The notes under the pieces are model-generated. The model searched no databases. It was not told the DNA's origin and saw nothing but the letters and a program-made list of their open reading frames with translations. This document shows, piece after piece, positions 36,588 through 48,059 of a stretch of 64,000 nt of DNA. The position numbers and the translations under genes are program-made. Positions within the stretch are counted from its first letter, which is position 1. Each line of letters starts with the position of its first letter. Origin of the DNA: Atrina japonica (Eukaryota > Mollusca > Bivalvia > Pterioida > Pinnidae); NCBI GenBank assembly GCA_030159075.1, contig BROG01000029.1, forward strand, positions 2,067,001 through 2,131,000. Direction: 5' to 3'.

Positions 36588-38404
36588 TATGTCTGAAATT
36601 CTGTCCTTCATCTAAAACCTATCGTTAAAATAAGAAGTCTCTCAAATTTCTACCTTCAATGGCGGACAATATTCCGTCTTTACGGGTGCTACTAGTACGG
36701 TAGGTCTATCTATTCTCGGGCGAAAATCGACGTTTTCACCGAATATCTTCAGTTCAACTAATCGAAATACTTCGAAATTTTATATATTTATAATAGGTAA
36801 CCTTTAGATGCAATATTATATGATAAGTTTTTGTAGAAAATACGATACAAAATGTGAATTTAGCCCATTTTAAAAACACAACCTAACTGTCGAGACTGCA
36901 GGCGGACCTATTCTCGGACAATAGTAATATTAACGCTAAACTAGTGGCGTAACTTCCCTCCCGGCTTGTGAAAAGAAAATATTGGATAGTACGGTAAAAA
37001 GATGTGTGATAACTCGGTTGTACTGGAATTATCAATCGTATTTCTAAAAAATATTTTATTTATTTTTTAGAGATCTTAAAACGATCTGGAACAATCTTGT
37101 TTATTCACGTGTAAAGAGAAAGTGTCCGGCAATAGGTATTGCACCAGTACCATTCATTAGAGTGAATACTAGTAGCTTACGCAATTTCTAGTTTCCTAAT
37201 TGGGTAAAAATAATCAAGTTCCTTACAAATGCTTTCAAGTCTTCCGATCTGTTTTAAGAGGTGACATTATATACACATGCTCTAGACGAAGCCAAGTTAA
37301 CGCGATAAAATGAATTAATGCACCACGAGTCTGTATGTTATTTTAGCAGTATATATTTGCAGTCATAGAAATTGAAACAAATGTATCTTACGAATGCAGC
37401 AATAACTTTATAGCCGCTGATGACATTAATACTATATCAGAGATTGTAAATTATGAAAAATATCAGTTCATGTTTCAGGTTCAATTCTAAATACAATAGT
37501 TATAACAATGCTTTATGAATGTCTATGTTTAGGCATGTTATAACTCTTCTTGAGACAGCTACAATAAATCTTCAAAAAGTTTGATATATAATCGTTATAC
37601 GTGCATATACGGCGGAACCTCGCGATTAAGACCACTTAACTGATTAACTCAAATGTCTGATTTGTGGGGTGGTCACTTAAGTGAGGTTTTGTACTTATTA
37701 ATAAAATGTTTGTCAAAAGACTGGAAATTTGTGGATTGAAATGTGAGGTGGTTTACTAAAGGCGGTGGTGTTTAGTCGAGGTTTCACTGTATTTCATTAC
37801 AATGTGTCTTATTGTCAGTCACGAAGTTGTGCTTTTATTTAAAACCAGTTAAAACATGCTTCACCCGTCGACATCAGTATCTCAAATTTATTTTATCTTA
37901 CCAAAAAACATCAACAACTGGACAACGCCAAAATTAAATTCTCAAATCCAATGGTTTGATAAGGTTCAGTAGGTAATTATAGGTGTATTACAGAAGACAT
38001 CAATTTAAGATATATATATATATATACTCCCTGCAGTGAACATTTTGCTAACTGTGGAAAAGGAAAATTCAAAATTTTTCCTTCTTATAAAATGATAACG
38101 AAAATCTCAGAAAAGCAAAAGAAGACTATTTTATCAAAATATTCGATCCAGAACTTAACAGAAAATAATTTAAATAATTTATATGATTTATATAATCTAT
38201 ATATTTAATATATAATTCTGTAAAAATTATTGCTACCGCGTGACGTCACTAGAACGTCAATAGTAACTGTTAGTAACTACAGTTTCCGTCTGAAGAAACC
38301 ACGATGGTGAAAGCGCTCACGGGATTAAAGAAAGAAAGAAAGAAATTGTGATGTTCTACACTTTTTTTATTTAAATATTTATCGCTGTATCAAGAAAAAC
38401 TAAT

Positions 38405-38407
<3 letters not shown>
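36588..38407. other. No gene seen (first intron, part)
   Basis: AT-rich intron. A possible inverted-repeat element lies at 37605-37800: it starts GGCGGAACCTCGCGATTAAG and ends TCGAGGTTTCACTGTAT, with GACCAC words inside. A similar start and end occur at 57474-57655. Confidence 0.5.
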
Positions 38408-38474
<67 letters not shown>

Positions 38475-38490
38475 ATATATATTATATATA
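38408..38490. repeat. (TA)n microsatellite
   Basis: About 80 bases of TA with two phase breaks. Confidence 0.9.
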
Positions 38491-38504
38491 CGTACAGTGA
38501 ATAG

Positions 38505-38690
38505 TATAGAGTAAAACCTCCTGTAGCGACCACCTGTGTATAAAGACCATCTGGTCATGAAGACCCAATAGTACCATTTGTATACAAATCAACCTCTTCA
38601 TAAAGACCACCTTACTATAAAAACTGGTTTTGTTGTATCCCTAAGGGGGAATTTATATACAAGTTTCAATGTAGATATATTTCGAACTGA
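38505..38690. repeat. Dispersed element with AAAACCTC start
   Basis: It has GTAAAACCTCCTGTAGCGAC, AAAGACCATC, CATAAAGACCACCTTAC and CTATAAAAACTGG. Similar word order near 26640-27000 suggests a shared, old, non-coding element. Ends are unclear. Confidence 0.4.
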
Positions 38691-39550
38691 GTTATAAAGT
38701 ACAATGTATTTTAACTCATGAACATAAATCACGTAAAGAAATCAATTTTACCACTAAAGTACCTGTACCTACATTTATTTCGAAAATGGCTGTTATCAAC
38801 ATTCATCTAAGTGATAGGCTTCAAAGTAGTATTTGGGCAATAAATTTTTGAATTATAGATTGATTTAGTTCCATGCTTGAAATAAATCAAATGATCATGA
38901 TATTCAAACTCTTCCATTTTGAATAACATTTTCATTTTCAGAGCCTTTTATCCGCCAATTTAAAGTCACACAACACTTGACTTAGAATTCCTCTCTAAAT
39001 CCATTGACTTTACAATATCGACTCTTCCATAATGTAACGTCAGCGTATTCCATGCGATTGTTAATCAGTAGTGAATATAAACACCTGTTATCTATAGCAC
39101 CTATATCTCATTACAACATTTTGAGTACTATATAGTTGTTTAATTTTAATTTTAGCGTTTTTCTGAGAGGAACTTATTGACGGGTATCAAATTTCGCGCA
39201 AGATAGGTTATGAAGTGCCTTTCTGATACTTCATAAATGTAATGTATTATATTCACGGGTATCTAATTTCGCGGAATGACCGCGAATATAGCGAAAGTAA
39301 AGCCCCCATGAATAAAAGCAACTATACAGTAGAAAACTTATTTACCCAATATCACAATGACTGATTTAAGGGAGAATAAATGTTAGTCTTGTATATTGTA
39401 GAAAAATGAAACAGCGTAAGAAATTAATCAGTAAAGATAGAACATTTGAAATTATGTGATTTACAAACAAATTACAATATGAAAATCTAAACAGCTAGCG
39501 AAAACTTAGGTGTAATTATAAGTTTTATTTTACGTTATGAAGTACTATAT

Positions 39551-39976
39551 GTGTACTTATTTTAGTGGTATTCTAATAATAGCGCCTTTCGCGCTCAAGT
39601 AATTACGCTTATTCAAGTGCACCGCTAAAATTTTTCCACCCTGTCATTCTGCATATGCTGCAAAACTAATGGCATTTATAGTAAAATATAATATCTGTCC
39701 TGTGCATAGCTTAGTGTGTGACGTTATGATTACAAAATGGTATGTTTAAATAAAGTTACTATGAAATTAATCATTGACCATTTTATAACTCAACAAACTA
39801 ATCTCTGTTTAAGTAGACCTGGAAAGCTATAGTGTTTATCAGGAAAGTAAATTTTCGCAAATTGAAAAATATATTTGCCTAATTGAGAGAATTCAAGATT
39901 GCGCTAATAAGTCTACACCCTCCCCCCCCCCCCCCCGTCAAAGCGCTAAAATATTAGTGCGCTAATCTAAATACAC
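39551..39976. mobile_element. MITE R2, copy 2 (with internal insertion)
   Basis: It begins GTGTACTTATTTTAGTGG and ends with GCGCTAATCTAAATACAC, matching the ends at 35051-35251. About 210 extra bases lie in the middle. A run of 18 Cs interrupted by one T lies near 39912-39933. Confidence 0.7.
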
Positions 39977-40254
39977 ATACAGTATGTCAGTACCGAATAT
40001 TGTGTTTCAATGATTTAAGTTGGTTTAATACTAAGTGAGAGGCCATTGGAGGAATCGCCATCTATACTCCTTTTCAAATACACAATATACATCTCCGAAT
40101 GCTAAAAGTGCATTTGTCATTTTTTGTACCTTGCAGATTATGTTAACCAAAAACATGATATATTATTTATTTCTAGTTTGAGTATTCCTAGATATATTCA
40201 GGTTTGTGGCCAATGAACAGGAATATACGAAACTGCGGATAATTATCTGAACCG

Positions 40255-40825
40255 ATAATGTACCATATCTATTGGTGGACCGTTTGAGTCCCCGAGGGTA
40301 TACATAAACCTAGCAGCCGGTATTTCGGTACCAGCTAATAATCCTAGCTTATACTAAAGTAATCTTTCGCACTGATAACACTAATTAATTCTTATAAAGC
40401 TAAGATATGCATATTTTACAGTTAGTTACTCTAAGACGGATTTTGGCTATACGTTTAGATTTATAATTTGGCCTTGTCTGATACCACTTTCTCTTTAGAA
40501 AATCTGTTTTGAATTGGAGCTCAACTGATGAAGTCTAATTGACAGAAACGATCGTACTTAAATCCTAGTACCTGGTATTTCGGTACCAGCTGAAAATCTA
40601 ATACTAAACTAATATTTCGCACCGATAGCACCATTTAAAATTCTAAATTCTTCTAAAGCTAAGATAAGCACTTTTTACAATGCTTACTCTAAGACGGATT
40701 TTGGCTATACGTTTAGATTTATTATTTGGCCTTGTCTGATCACACTTTCTCTTTACATGAAGTTTAATTGACTGAAACGATCGTCTTGAGCATTATAACT
40801 TTTGTATTATGTTTGCAATATCTAT
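40255..40825 (+). repeat. Two tandem copies of dispersed repeat R1
   Basis: Copy 1 (about 40255-40560) and copy 2 (about 40570-40825) share GGTATTTCGGTACCAGCT, a CACCATTTAAAATTC-like block, CTAAGACGGATTTTGGCTAT, ACGTTTAGATTTATTATTT, GGCCTTGTCTGA and ACGATCG. Upstream of copy 1, GGTGGACCGTTTGAGTCC resembles a B box, so R1 may be a SINE-type element. These are the best preserved copies in the window. Confidence 0.75.
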
Positions 40826-40924
40826 AAAGCACACAAAGAAATCACATTCCACCGTAAAAATTAGAATTTGTTTCCATCCAACCAAAGACTCTTACTTTGA
40901 TTCAGATTAGAAATACATGTAGAT

Positions 40925-42130
40925 ATAATAACACACATACCAAAGCATTGATCGTAAGCATGTTCCGGAGGCAATATACTAATTTCGTGAACATTAAACA
41001 AACACGAACCTTTGAAAATACAATGGTGGGATCAGGTACCATGGAAGATTAAGCATTCCCTATTAACTGGAATCATCCGCCGTCATATTCGAGTGAAATA
41101 TGTCAGGAATAAACCCTCGTCAAAATCGGTATACGCGATTCAACGACCATTAACTCAACATTTGTATTTAGGTCATTATACCGACCGTACGATTTGCACA
41201 GTGTTGACATTAAACGTTATTTCAGATATCTTTGTGACAACAATTTATCAATAGGTCGTATGCCTCTGTATAAGACATGTTTATAGCTAGAACACGGTCT
41301 GGCATATCGGATCATCTGTGAAATATACACACCATATTCAGCCAAAAAAAAGAATTTATTGTATTACTCCTGGATTGGTTGTAACTATGGCAATTAGTAT
41401 TCATTTGTTAAATCCGAATATTAATCGTAGAAGCGCTACTTTCATTCATTCGATGGCCCTGGTCGTGGATTGTTATGTCGCCCTCTCGTGCTTCCTTTCT
41501 CTTCTGATTTGTATAAGCGTATATAATTAGAGGAATCAAATGCATAAACCAATGAAAATCCGCCTTTCATTTATTCGTCGCTCTTTGTTATTCATGTAAA
41601 AGAACAGCTTAAAGATTTGGAAAATCATTCTGTGTAGGAGTTAAAAATTAAATATGATTTTTCTTTTATTCGAAATTTTGATATAATCATATTATAAAAC
41701 AGTAACTGACTTAAGTTTCGGGTGACATAAGGATTTATCAATCCAAAGAAACACGATATTGACCTCTGTTTCGCCTTGGTCAATATCGTGCTTCTTTGGA
41801 CTGATAAATACTTATGTCACCCTGAACCAAAGTCAATAATTGTATAATATTACTATTTGATTGTCGAAAGTTGACAATAAGAAAGACGAAATCATCAAGT
41901 TGTCGTATAGCTTGGTTGTTCATATCCCGTCTGTGTCTACAGAATGTAAAATGTCCATGTAGAAAGCGTATGTGCGTGATTCTGTGGTGTCTCTCTATTC
42001 GTTGGGATATATCGCATTCACATACGTGTGGAAATATTTATCACAAATTGACAAAGCCTCTGCTGTATGAAGTATGTTTATACGAATAGAAGAAACCGGT
42101 CGTTCAATAAAAGGGCACAATTCCTTACCT
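40925..42130 (-). mobile_element. YIDD-type retroelement copy F, split by an insertion
   Basis: The minus strand at 41870-42130 has degraded RT (NCALLL, then a TYVNAIYPNE-like block). The minus strand at 40925-41335 has the YAYGVYISQMIRYAR-like block, the RKFYG-like tail and the 3' non-coding segment. The roughly 530 bases between them (41340-41870) include a palindromic element and are absent from other copies. Many stops; inactive. Confidence 0.65.
41720..41822. mobile_element. Fold-back element within copy F
   Basis: Arms of about 45 bases begin GGGTGACATAAGGATTTATC and end at GATATTGACC / GGTCAATATC, with a loop of about 13 bases. The arms differ at a few positions. The inverted similarity continues weakly outward (TGACTTAAG versus TGACTTTGG). 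Confidence 0.8.
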
Positions 42131-42169
42131 TCGTAGCATAAATTATAAAACGTCCAAACAGACCTATTA

Positions 42170-43312
42170 AACCCAGTTTCTTCCAATCAATAACACTGTT
42201 GTATAATCATAAACAATCCTGACTGACCTCTTTTTCTACCAATCAGATTCACTGTTTTATGATTATATTCAATATAACAACTCCACATTTACTATAATAT
42301 CTACTAAACCGCCCAACTGTTAGAATCAAAATAACTCGAAACTGAAACCTTTTTATTCCAGTTATATGCATTATTACAATCATAACAACTTCAAACTGAA
42401 TGCATTTTCTACTAACCAGCCACACTTAAACAAAAACAACACTAAATCCCTTTTCTTCCAATCAGGTACATTTTAAAAATCATAACAACTCCAAACTGAA
42501 ACCTTTCTTATTAACCAGGTACAATTTTAAAATTATAACAACTCCAAACTGAAACCCTCTCCCTCCTAAAAATCAGGTACACTTTTAAAATCATAACAAC
42601 TCCAATCTGAAACCCTTTTCTAACAATTAGGTAAACTTTAAAAACCATAACAGCTCCAAACTGAAACTCCTTAACAACTCAAAACTGAAACCCCTTTGCT
42701 ACCAATCAAGTACATTTTAAAAATCAGAACACCTGTCCCAATCAAAATAACTCCAAACTGAAAGCATTTCTTACCGGTTGGGTACACTATCAAAATTATA
42801 ACAACTCCAAACTGAAATCCCTTTCCTAACAATCAGGTACACTTTTAAAACCATAACAGCTCCAAATTAAAACTCCTTTTCTACCAATCACTTTTAAAAC
42901 CATAACAACTCAAAACTGAAACCCATTTGCTACCAATCAGGTACATTTTTAAAATCATAACACCTCCAAACTGAAACCCTTTTTCTACCAATCGGGTACT
43001 CTTTTAAAACCATAACGACTCCAAACTGAAACCTTTTTCTACCAATCAGGTACACTGTAACAATCAAAACAACTCCAAACTGAAAGCCTTTCTTACCGGT
43101 TAGGTACACTATCAAAATTATAACAACTCCAAACTGAAATCCCTCTTCTACCAATCAGGTGCACAACTCCAAACTGAAACCCTTTTCTATCAATCAGGTA
43201 CACTATACCAATTATAAAACCCCCAGACTGCACAATCTTTATCGACCATATAGACTGTTGTATATACAACGCCTCAAAGCAGAATGCAATATTTACCAAT
43301 CAGATTACATTG
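42170..43312. repeat. Large degenerate minisatellite, about 55 bp x 20
   Basis: Units read roughly TCTACCAATCAGGTACAC, then TTTTAAAACCATAACAAC, then TCCAAACTGAAACCC. The best units are at 42780-43200; outer units are diverged. Minus-strand frames with repeating FQFGVV-type units are by-products. It lies in the first intron of the six-cysteine gene. Confidence 0.9.
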
Positions 43313-44449
43313 TTACAATAAAATGGTAAAGATTCAGTTAAGTTTAAACCAATCTTGATTAATGTTTTATAATCTTGGGTCCATGTTCGTAGATGCCAGA
43401 TTTAGGTCACTGTTTAAACATTTAATGAACTGTCCATATGTCTTAGATTTCATGAAGCATTAACCTGTTGTCAGTTGGCATTCATAAGACCATGAATTCC
43501 AACTGACAGCAGTTCGTTACTTACATTTACTTATTCCTTTTGTTGCGTGACTATTTTAACAGGAATTCAAAATTCCATTAAGAACGCACACCAGTTTTGT
43601 ACGTACACTGTTGGTGGTTATGAGATGATGGACAACATTTTTTATAATGATTATATAGTGTTAATGTCAATAGATAGTAAATATCTCAGTATGGCATAAA
43701 ATGTCAGTGTACAGTAAAGTAAATAAACAGAATGTGTATGTATACTTAGTGGCTTATTGTTGACAGATCTATTCAATTGTCAAATACCCAAACTCCTGAA
43801 ATATTGACATTCTGGCAAATCTATATTTCAAAAGTTAACGTTATGCAGATTGTCATCTACGTTTTGTTGCCTGTATTATTATAGAAAATTATTAATATCC
43901 GCTTCAGTTAAAAACATGAAAATGATAGGTTTTATGTACAATGAAGATATATTACTTTACGGTACTTTAGAAAGACTGTGGAGCGGAAGTTTTATTACGA
44001 AAATGATGAACGAATGGTGAGTTCTTATGCTATTGAATACTGGTATGTACATGAAAAAAAGACGTAGGTTTCTACATAAATAAAACATCCATCGCTCATT
44101 AAGTAACAATAAGAATAACACCCCCTGTCACAAGGATATAAGGGAATTGCAAGGGATATCCATGGTCAACTTGTTTGAGCATCACACTTTAAACCATGAA
44201 GTATCTCACGTCCAGTTAGCGCGGATTCACGCTACAACCTAAGCGGATTTTGTCAGAAGGTTCGACAGTTTACTTGCGGAAGACTGGTTGTATCTTCACG
44301 GGTACACTGTAACAAGCTTCTCTCTTTCACTTTATGACTGAAAATTGTTGTGTGGCGTAAACAATATTCAGAGAAGAAGTAATCGCGTTTGAAGTCAACA
44401 TTTGGCAAACGTACTGTCAATACAATGCTGTTGTTTGTAATGGTCATTA
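43313..44449. other. No gene seen (first intron, part)
   Basis: AT-rich. A small hairpin (CTGTTGTCAGTTGG with CCAACTGACAGCAG) lies at about 43468-43513. Confidence 0.5.
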
Positions 44450-44880
44450 TATCATTAATTGAAATGTAGAGTTACCCGATATGCCAGGGCGTGTTCAACA
44501 TATGAACATTTCATATACAGATATAAACTACTCATTGAAAAATTATTGACACAGGTATATCGAAAACCGCGTTTGATGTCAACGTTCCGTAAATTTTACG
44601 GTCGGTATAATAGCCTTATTTGCGATTACTCTGTTTCACTGGGTGAAATGTTGAGTTGCCTAGTCGTTGGCGGTTGTTGAGACGTCTGTACCAATTGTGA
44701 CGAGGATTCGTTCCTCACGTATTTCATTTGGACTAGACTGTGGACTCACGACCGATCGAAAGGGGATGCTTACTCCTCTATGGCACCTGATCCCACCTCT
44801 TTGTTTCCAGAGGTCCGTGTTTGTCTATTTTTTTTGTATCTGTGTCCTGAACATCCTAAAGATTTATACTTGGTATTTGA
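44450..44880 (+). mobile_element. YIDD-type retroelement fragment, copy G
   Basis: Open frame from 44459 with TRYARACSTYEHFIYRYK, RKPRLMSTFRKFYGRYN and VSLGEMLSCLVVGGC, then the family 3' non-coding segment to about 44880. 5' truncated at nearly the same protein position as copy B. Confidence 0.75.
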
Positions 44881-45229
44881 GATTTTCGAGAGTAGATATT
44901 GAATCTTCTATGCCAAGTGGCAAGAATGTATTCCTAATTTTTATTTTTCAGTTTTTTCCTACTTTTCTACTTGCACTTGGTGTACAGTAACAAATAAGAG
45001 TATCTATACACAGGCATAACAAATACTATATTCCTATATATTTTATGAAAATAAGTTCAGGTCAAGTGTGGTATCCATACACAAATATTAAGGTTGAGTC
45101 AATCAACTGCAATTGAAAAAGTGTCAAAATTAAGTTTATCAAGCATTTAAACAAAATATATTGGAAATTAATAATTTATGCCAGTGTATATCTCTATTTT
45201 TTGTTATTATTGTATTGTGATATTTAATA

Positions 45230-45235
<6 letters not shown>

Positions 45236-45270
<35 letters not shown>
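45236..45270. repeat. (CA)n microsatellite
   Basis: Seventeen CA units. It is followed by four loose copies of a GGTTAACA-containing unit of about 30 bp (45280-45390). Confidence 0.9.
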
Positions 45271-45273
<3 letters not shown>

Positions 45274-45531
45274 CTAATGTCCCTTTAACACTTCAAGTAT
45301 ATACCTAACGGTTAACATTTCCAGTATATTCCTTATGGTTAACACTTCGAGTATACACCTAACTGGTTAACACATCGAGCATATAAATTCCTTATATTTT
45401 GTTTGTTTGGATATATTATATGAGCACTAAACTAGTCATTTTACAAAACAAACAAGAAATTAGAATGTAATTAACAGTACATGATTAAATAACTGTCATA
45501 TTAATTTATCATTCCATGTTTAATTACTTAC

Positions 45532-45592
45532 CTTGTGTATATCCTAACACGGACACTATTACCAGAAGCAAAGTTAACACGTAGTTCTCCAT
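45532..45592 (-). CDS. Signal-peptide exon of the six-cysteine gene
   Basis: ATG at 45592 opens MENYVLTLLLVIVSVLGYTQ, a 20-residue signal peptide with a clean hydrophobic core and a plausible cleavage site near its end. The exon ends CACAAG|GTAAGT in phase 1, the same phase as every module exon, and joins to GENNC of exon 2 with a Gly at the junction. The first intron is about 9 kb. No open frame or other acceptor lies close upstream, so the 5' UTR probably begins in this exon. Confidence 0.82.
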
Positions 45593-46169
45593 TGTAAATA
45601 TAATATTTAATCAAATTATTACTGATAAGAGATCTAAAGTACATTGACCTATGATCCTGCCAATGTTGTTCGTGATAATTTCCTGAACATTTGAAATTAT
45701 CGTGTTCTGAATGGACCGCAAAATGATATTTTGCCTCGAAGAAGGTGTGTTTGAATGGTTAATGTCAAGTCGACCGAATATTCACCTGGCCAATAATATG
45801 TTAAAGACAACTTTTCTGAAATATTTGCCGTCATGTTACCATTCTAGTCGTTAAGGCTTTTAGCGGAGGTTTGGAAGATGGAGCTCTGCCATTTTTCTCT
45901 TATACGAGTGTATATAACACAGCATATTTAGACCATTTTAACCAAGGTGAATAATTTTGGTATTCCACAAAAGCTTATATCCGTGAATGCTAATTGGTAA
46001 CCTGTTGAGGTTGTGATTTCTGGACAATTTTAATATATTTTTTTTTCTAGAAAATTTGTTCCGTTCAAGTTCGTGTTCTTTATTTCTTTGTGACAATTGG
46101 CACATCAGGTTAGATTATATAAACATATATAATACATATCATATGCAGGCAGTACATACAGTTATACAC

Positions 46170-46740
46170 TGAGCATTAATACATACTCACAAATATCGAA
46201 TACATGTATGTTAAACATAAAAATGTGTCATAAAACTGTTTATTCGTAATGTGCTTAGAGTTCAGTTGCAATTTACTAGGAAAATGACATAATTTAGATA
46301 TCCTTGAGCGGATATTCTCTTTGTCGCAAAATACAAACATTAATCCAAACATGGCATATCTGATCATTTGTGAGATATAAACACCATATATAATAGTGCG
46401 ATATAAATATTTAAATGTGTACAATTGACTATGACGAAGCCGAAATTGTTACGTCTGTCGTATAGACGGTTGTTTATTTCTCGTCTTTTTCTATAGTAAG
46501 TAAAATGTCCAAGTAGGAAGAGTGTGTGCTTAACTCTGTTGTTTCTTTAATTATAAATGTCAATTTAAAGTCCATCCTTAGCTTTTTTTTCAGAAGCTTC
46601 TAAATGAAGTCTGCTTCATGTGAATAAAGGAACAGGTCAGGCAATAAAGGGGCACAATTGGTCCCCATGGGAATGCCGAATTCTGATATAAATTATGTTT
46701 ATGAATCGGGCAGAGCCTACGGCTATGAACCATAGATTAG
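46170..46740 (-). mobile_element. YIDD-type retroelement copy H, internally deleted
   Basis: The minus strand reads EFGIPMGTNCAPLLPDLFLYS (intact GIPMGTNCAP), then a stop, a KLTFI segment, and directly SSYLDILLTIEKD. The FRYIDD block is deleted. The tail SQMIRYA follows below 46390. Confidence 0.75.
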
Positions 46741-46942
46741 TGTATGACATATTCAGAAACTAAATCAATCAATAAAATACCCTTGCACCCTGTATGTATT
46801 GACAGATAGAAATAACAGATGCATTGTCTTCATTTGCATTATTAGTGTACAGCGACGAATGTTTGGATAATTTCAGACGGAAATTATACGTCGTACAAAA
46901 AAAGAGTAAAATTATTTAAACAATTTTCATATAACAAAACAA

Positions 46943-47087
46943 TTATTAACTGGGTCTGAGGGCAACTGTCACAGCAATTTTGTTGTCACCCTTGCTCTTG
47001 AACATTGCCCCCCGTTTCGTGCCGGCCAATAGTCAAGACCTTGGGTGCCAACAAAAACTTGCTGTTGCCCTCAGACCCAGTCAATAA
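46943..47087 (+). mobile_element. MITE M1, copy 2
   Basis: The ends TTATTAACTGGGTCTGAGGG and CCCTCAGACCCAGTCAATAA are inverted repeats of about 24 bases. The first copy is at 19051-19172 in the opposite orientation. The flank TCATATAACAAAAC also matches, so the full element may extend left to about 46905. Confidence 0.75.
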
Positions 47088-47114
47088 ATCCTCGACACAA
47101 TTGCAACAGACGAC

Positions 47115-47270
47115 TCAAGCTTTCGAACAGCTAAGTAACTCAAAATTTCATTTCATTCCATTCCATTATACCGACAGTAAAATTTGCGGAACGTTGACAT
47201 CAAACGCGATTCTCGATGTCCATGTAACAATATCTTAACAGTAAGTAGTTTGTTTCTGTATATGTGAAAT
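47115..47270 (-). mobile_element. YIDD-type retroelement fragment I
   Basis: The minus strand contains a segment equivalent to SRLMSTFRKFYCRYN, the conserved tail of the family. Short and inactive. Confidence 0.65.
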
Positions 47271-47676
47271 GTCGATGGGAAAGCAGAAATAAGTTGAACA
47301 CTGCGCTCTGGTATATCATGTTAATGTCAAGTCTAACTTTTATTTTTATTATTTTCTCCCTCTCTATCAGCCCTCTCATTTGCATTATGCAACACATAAA
47401 CAACACCATATGCAAGTTATGGATATATATATAGTACTATTGCTTATTTACATAGACGGGAAAAATTGAAACGGGGGCTAAACCAACTTGAAACACACAC
47501 AAAAGCAGAAATAAGTTGGATGTCTACTTTGCTATGGGGGGATCCTAAGTAAATCCATCATATATGTCAAGTCTATAACTTTTATTTTTATATATATTTC
47601 TCGGAAGCTATTCAGTGGTGGGGACGGGGGCTAAATACATTGTATCATTACTGCAGAAACACACACACACACCACC

Positions 47677-47677
<1 letters not shown>

Positions 47678-47750
<73 letters not shown>
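47678..47750. repeat. (TA)n microsatellite
   Basis: A TA tract directly joined to the GCGCGGATCTAGAGG end at 47753. Confidence 0.9.
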
Positions 47751-47752
<2 letters not shown>

Positions 47753-48059
47753 TGCGCGGATCTAGAGGGGGGGGGGGTATACCCCCCCCCCATGGAATTT
47801 GCAAAGTACAATATAACGATTTATAAGAAAAATTGAAAGTGGGGAGCATAAGTCAAACCACACAGAGCCAAAACAAAAACAAACAGCACACACACGCCAG
47901 ACAAAACGTACATGGGGCACACAACAAACAACTCTCACTAAGACCGAAAAATTTTCAAACACCTATGCCCATATCTTTGCATTTGTTTAAAAGTGGGGGG
48001 CTAAATCTTGTCATTTTGCTACCCCCCCCCCCAGACTCAATGTTCAGACGACGCCTATG
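47753..48059. mobile_element. Nest of short TA-inserted elements
   Basis: It begins GCGCGGATCTAGAGG, then an 11-G, TATA, 10-C palindrome (47767-47791), then CATGGAATTTGCAAAG, which recurs inverted near 49965-49995. It then merges into a fragment with AATTGAAAGTGGGG and an end CGACGCCTATG (48059) of the GGCGTCGG family. Exact boundaries cannot be set. Confidence 0.5.

Larger units (their letters stand above)
25899..45592 (-). other. Gene span: secreted multi-module six-cysteine protein
   Basis: Proposed exons, in transcription order: 45532-45592, 36423-36554, 34869-35009, 34544-34729, 31790-31921, 29491-29613, 25899-26038. All internal junctions are phase 1, all internal exons are multiples of three, and the sum is 915 nt, encoding 304 aa. 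After the signal peptide come six modules with the pattern C-x(n)-C-N-x-C-x-C-x(2-3)-G-x(2-4)-C-(T/S)-x(3)-C. This is the spacing of pacifastin-type protease inhibitors, with a longer first loop (YxxGDxFxxxDG) reminiscent of the first half of VWC domains. The likely role is an extracellular inhibitor or binding protein; the target is unknown. One exon-sized module with stops (28107-28331) is skipped in this model. Confidence 0.75.

Noticed and set aside
42930..43299. Minus-strand frames with repeated FQFGVV units
   Set aside because: By-products of the 55-bp minisatellite.
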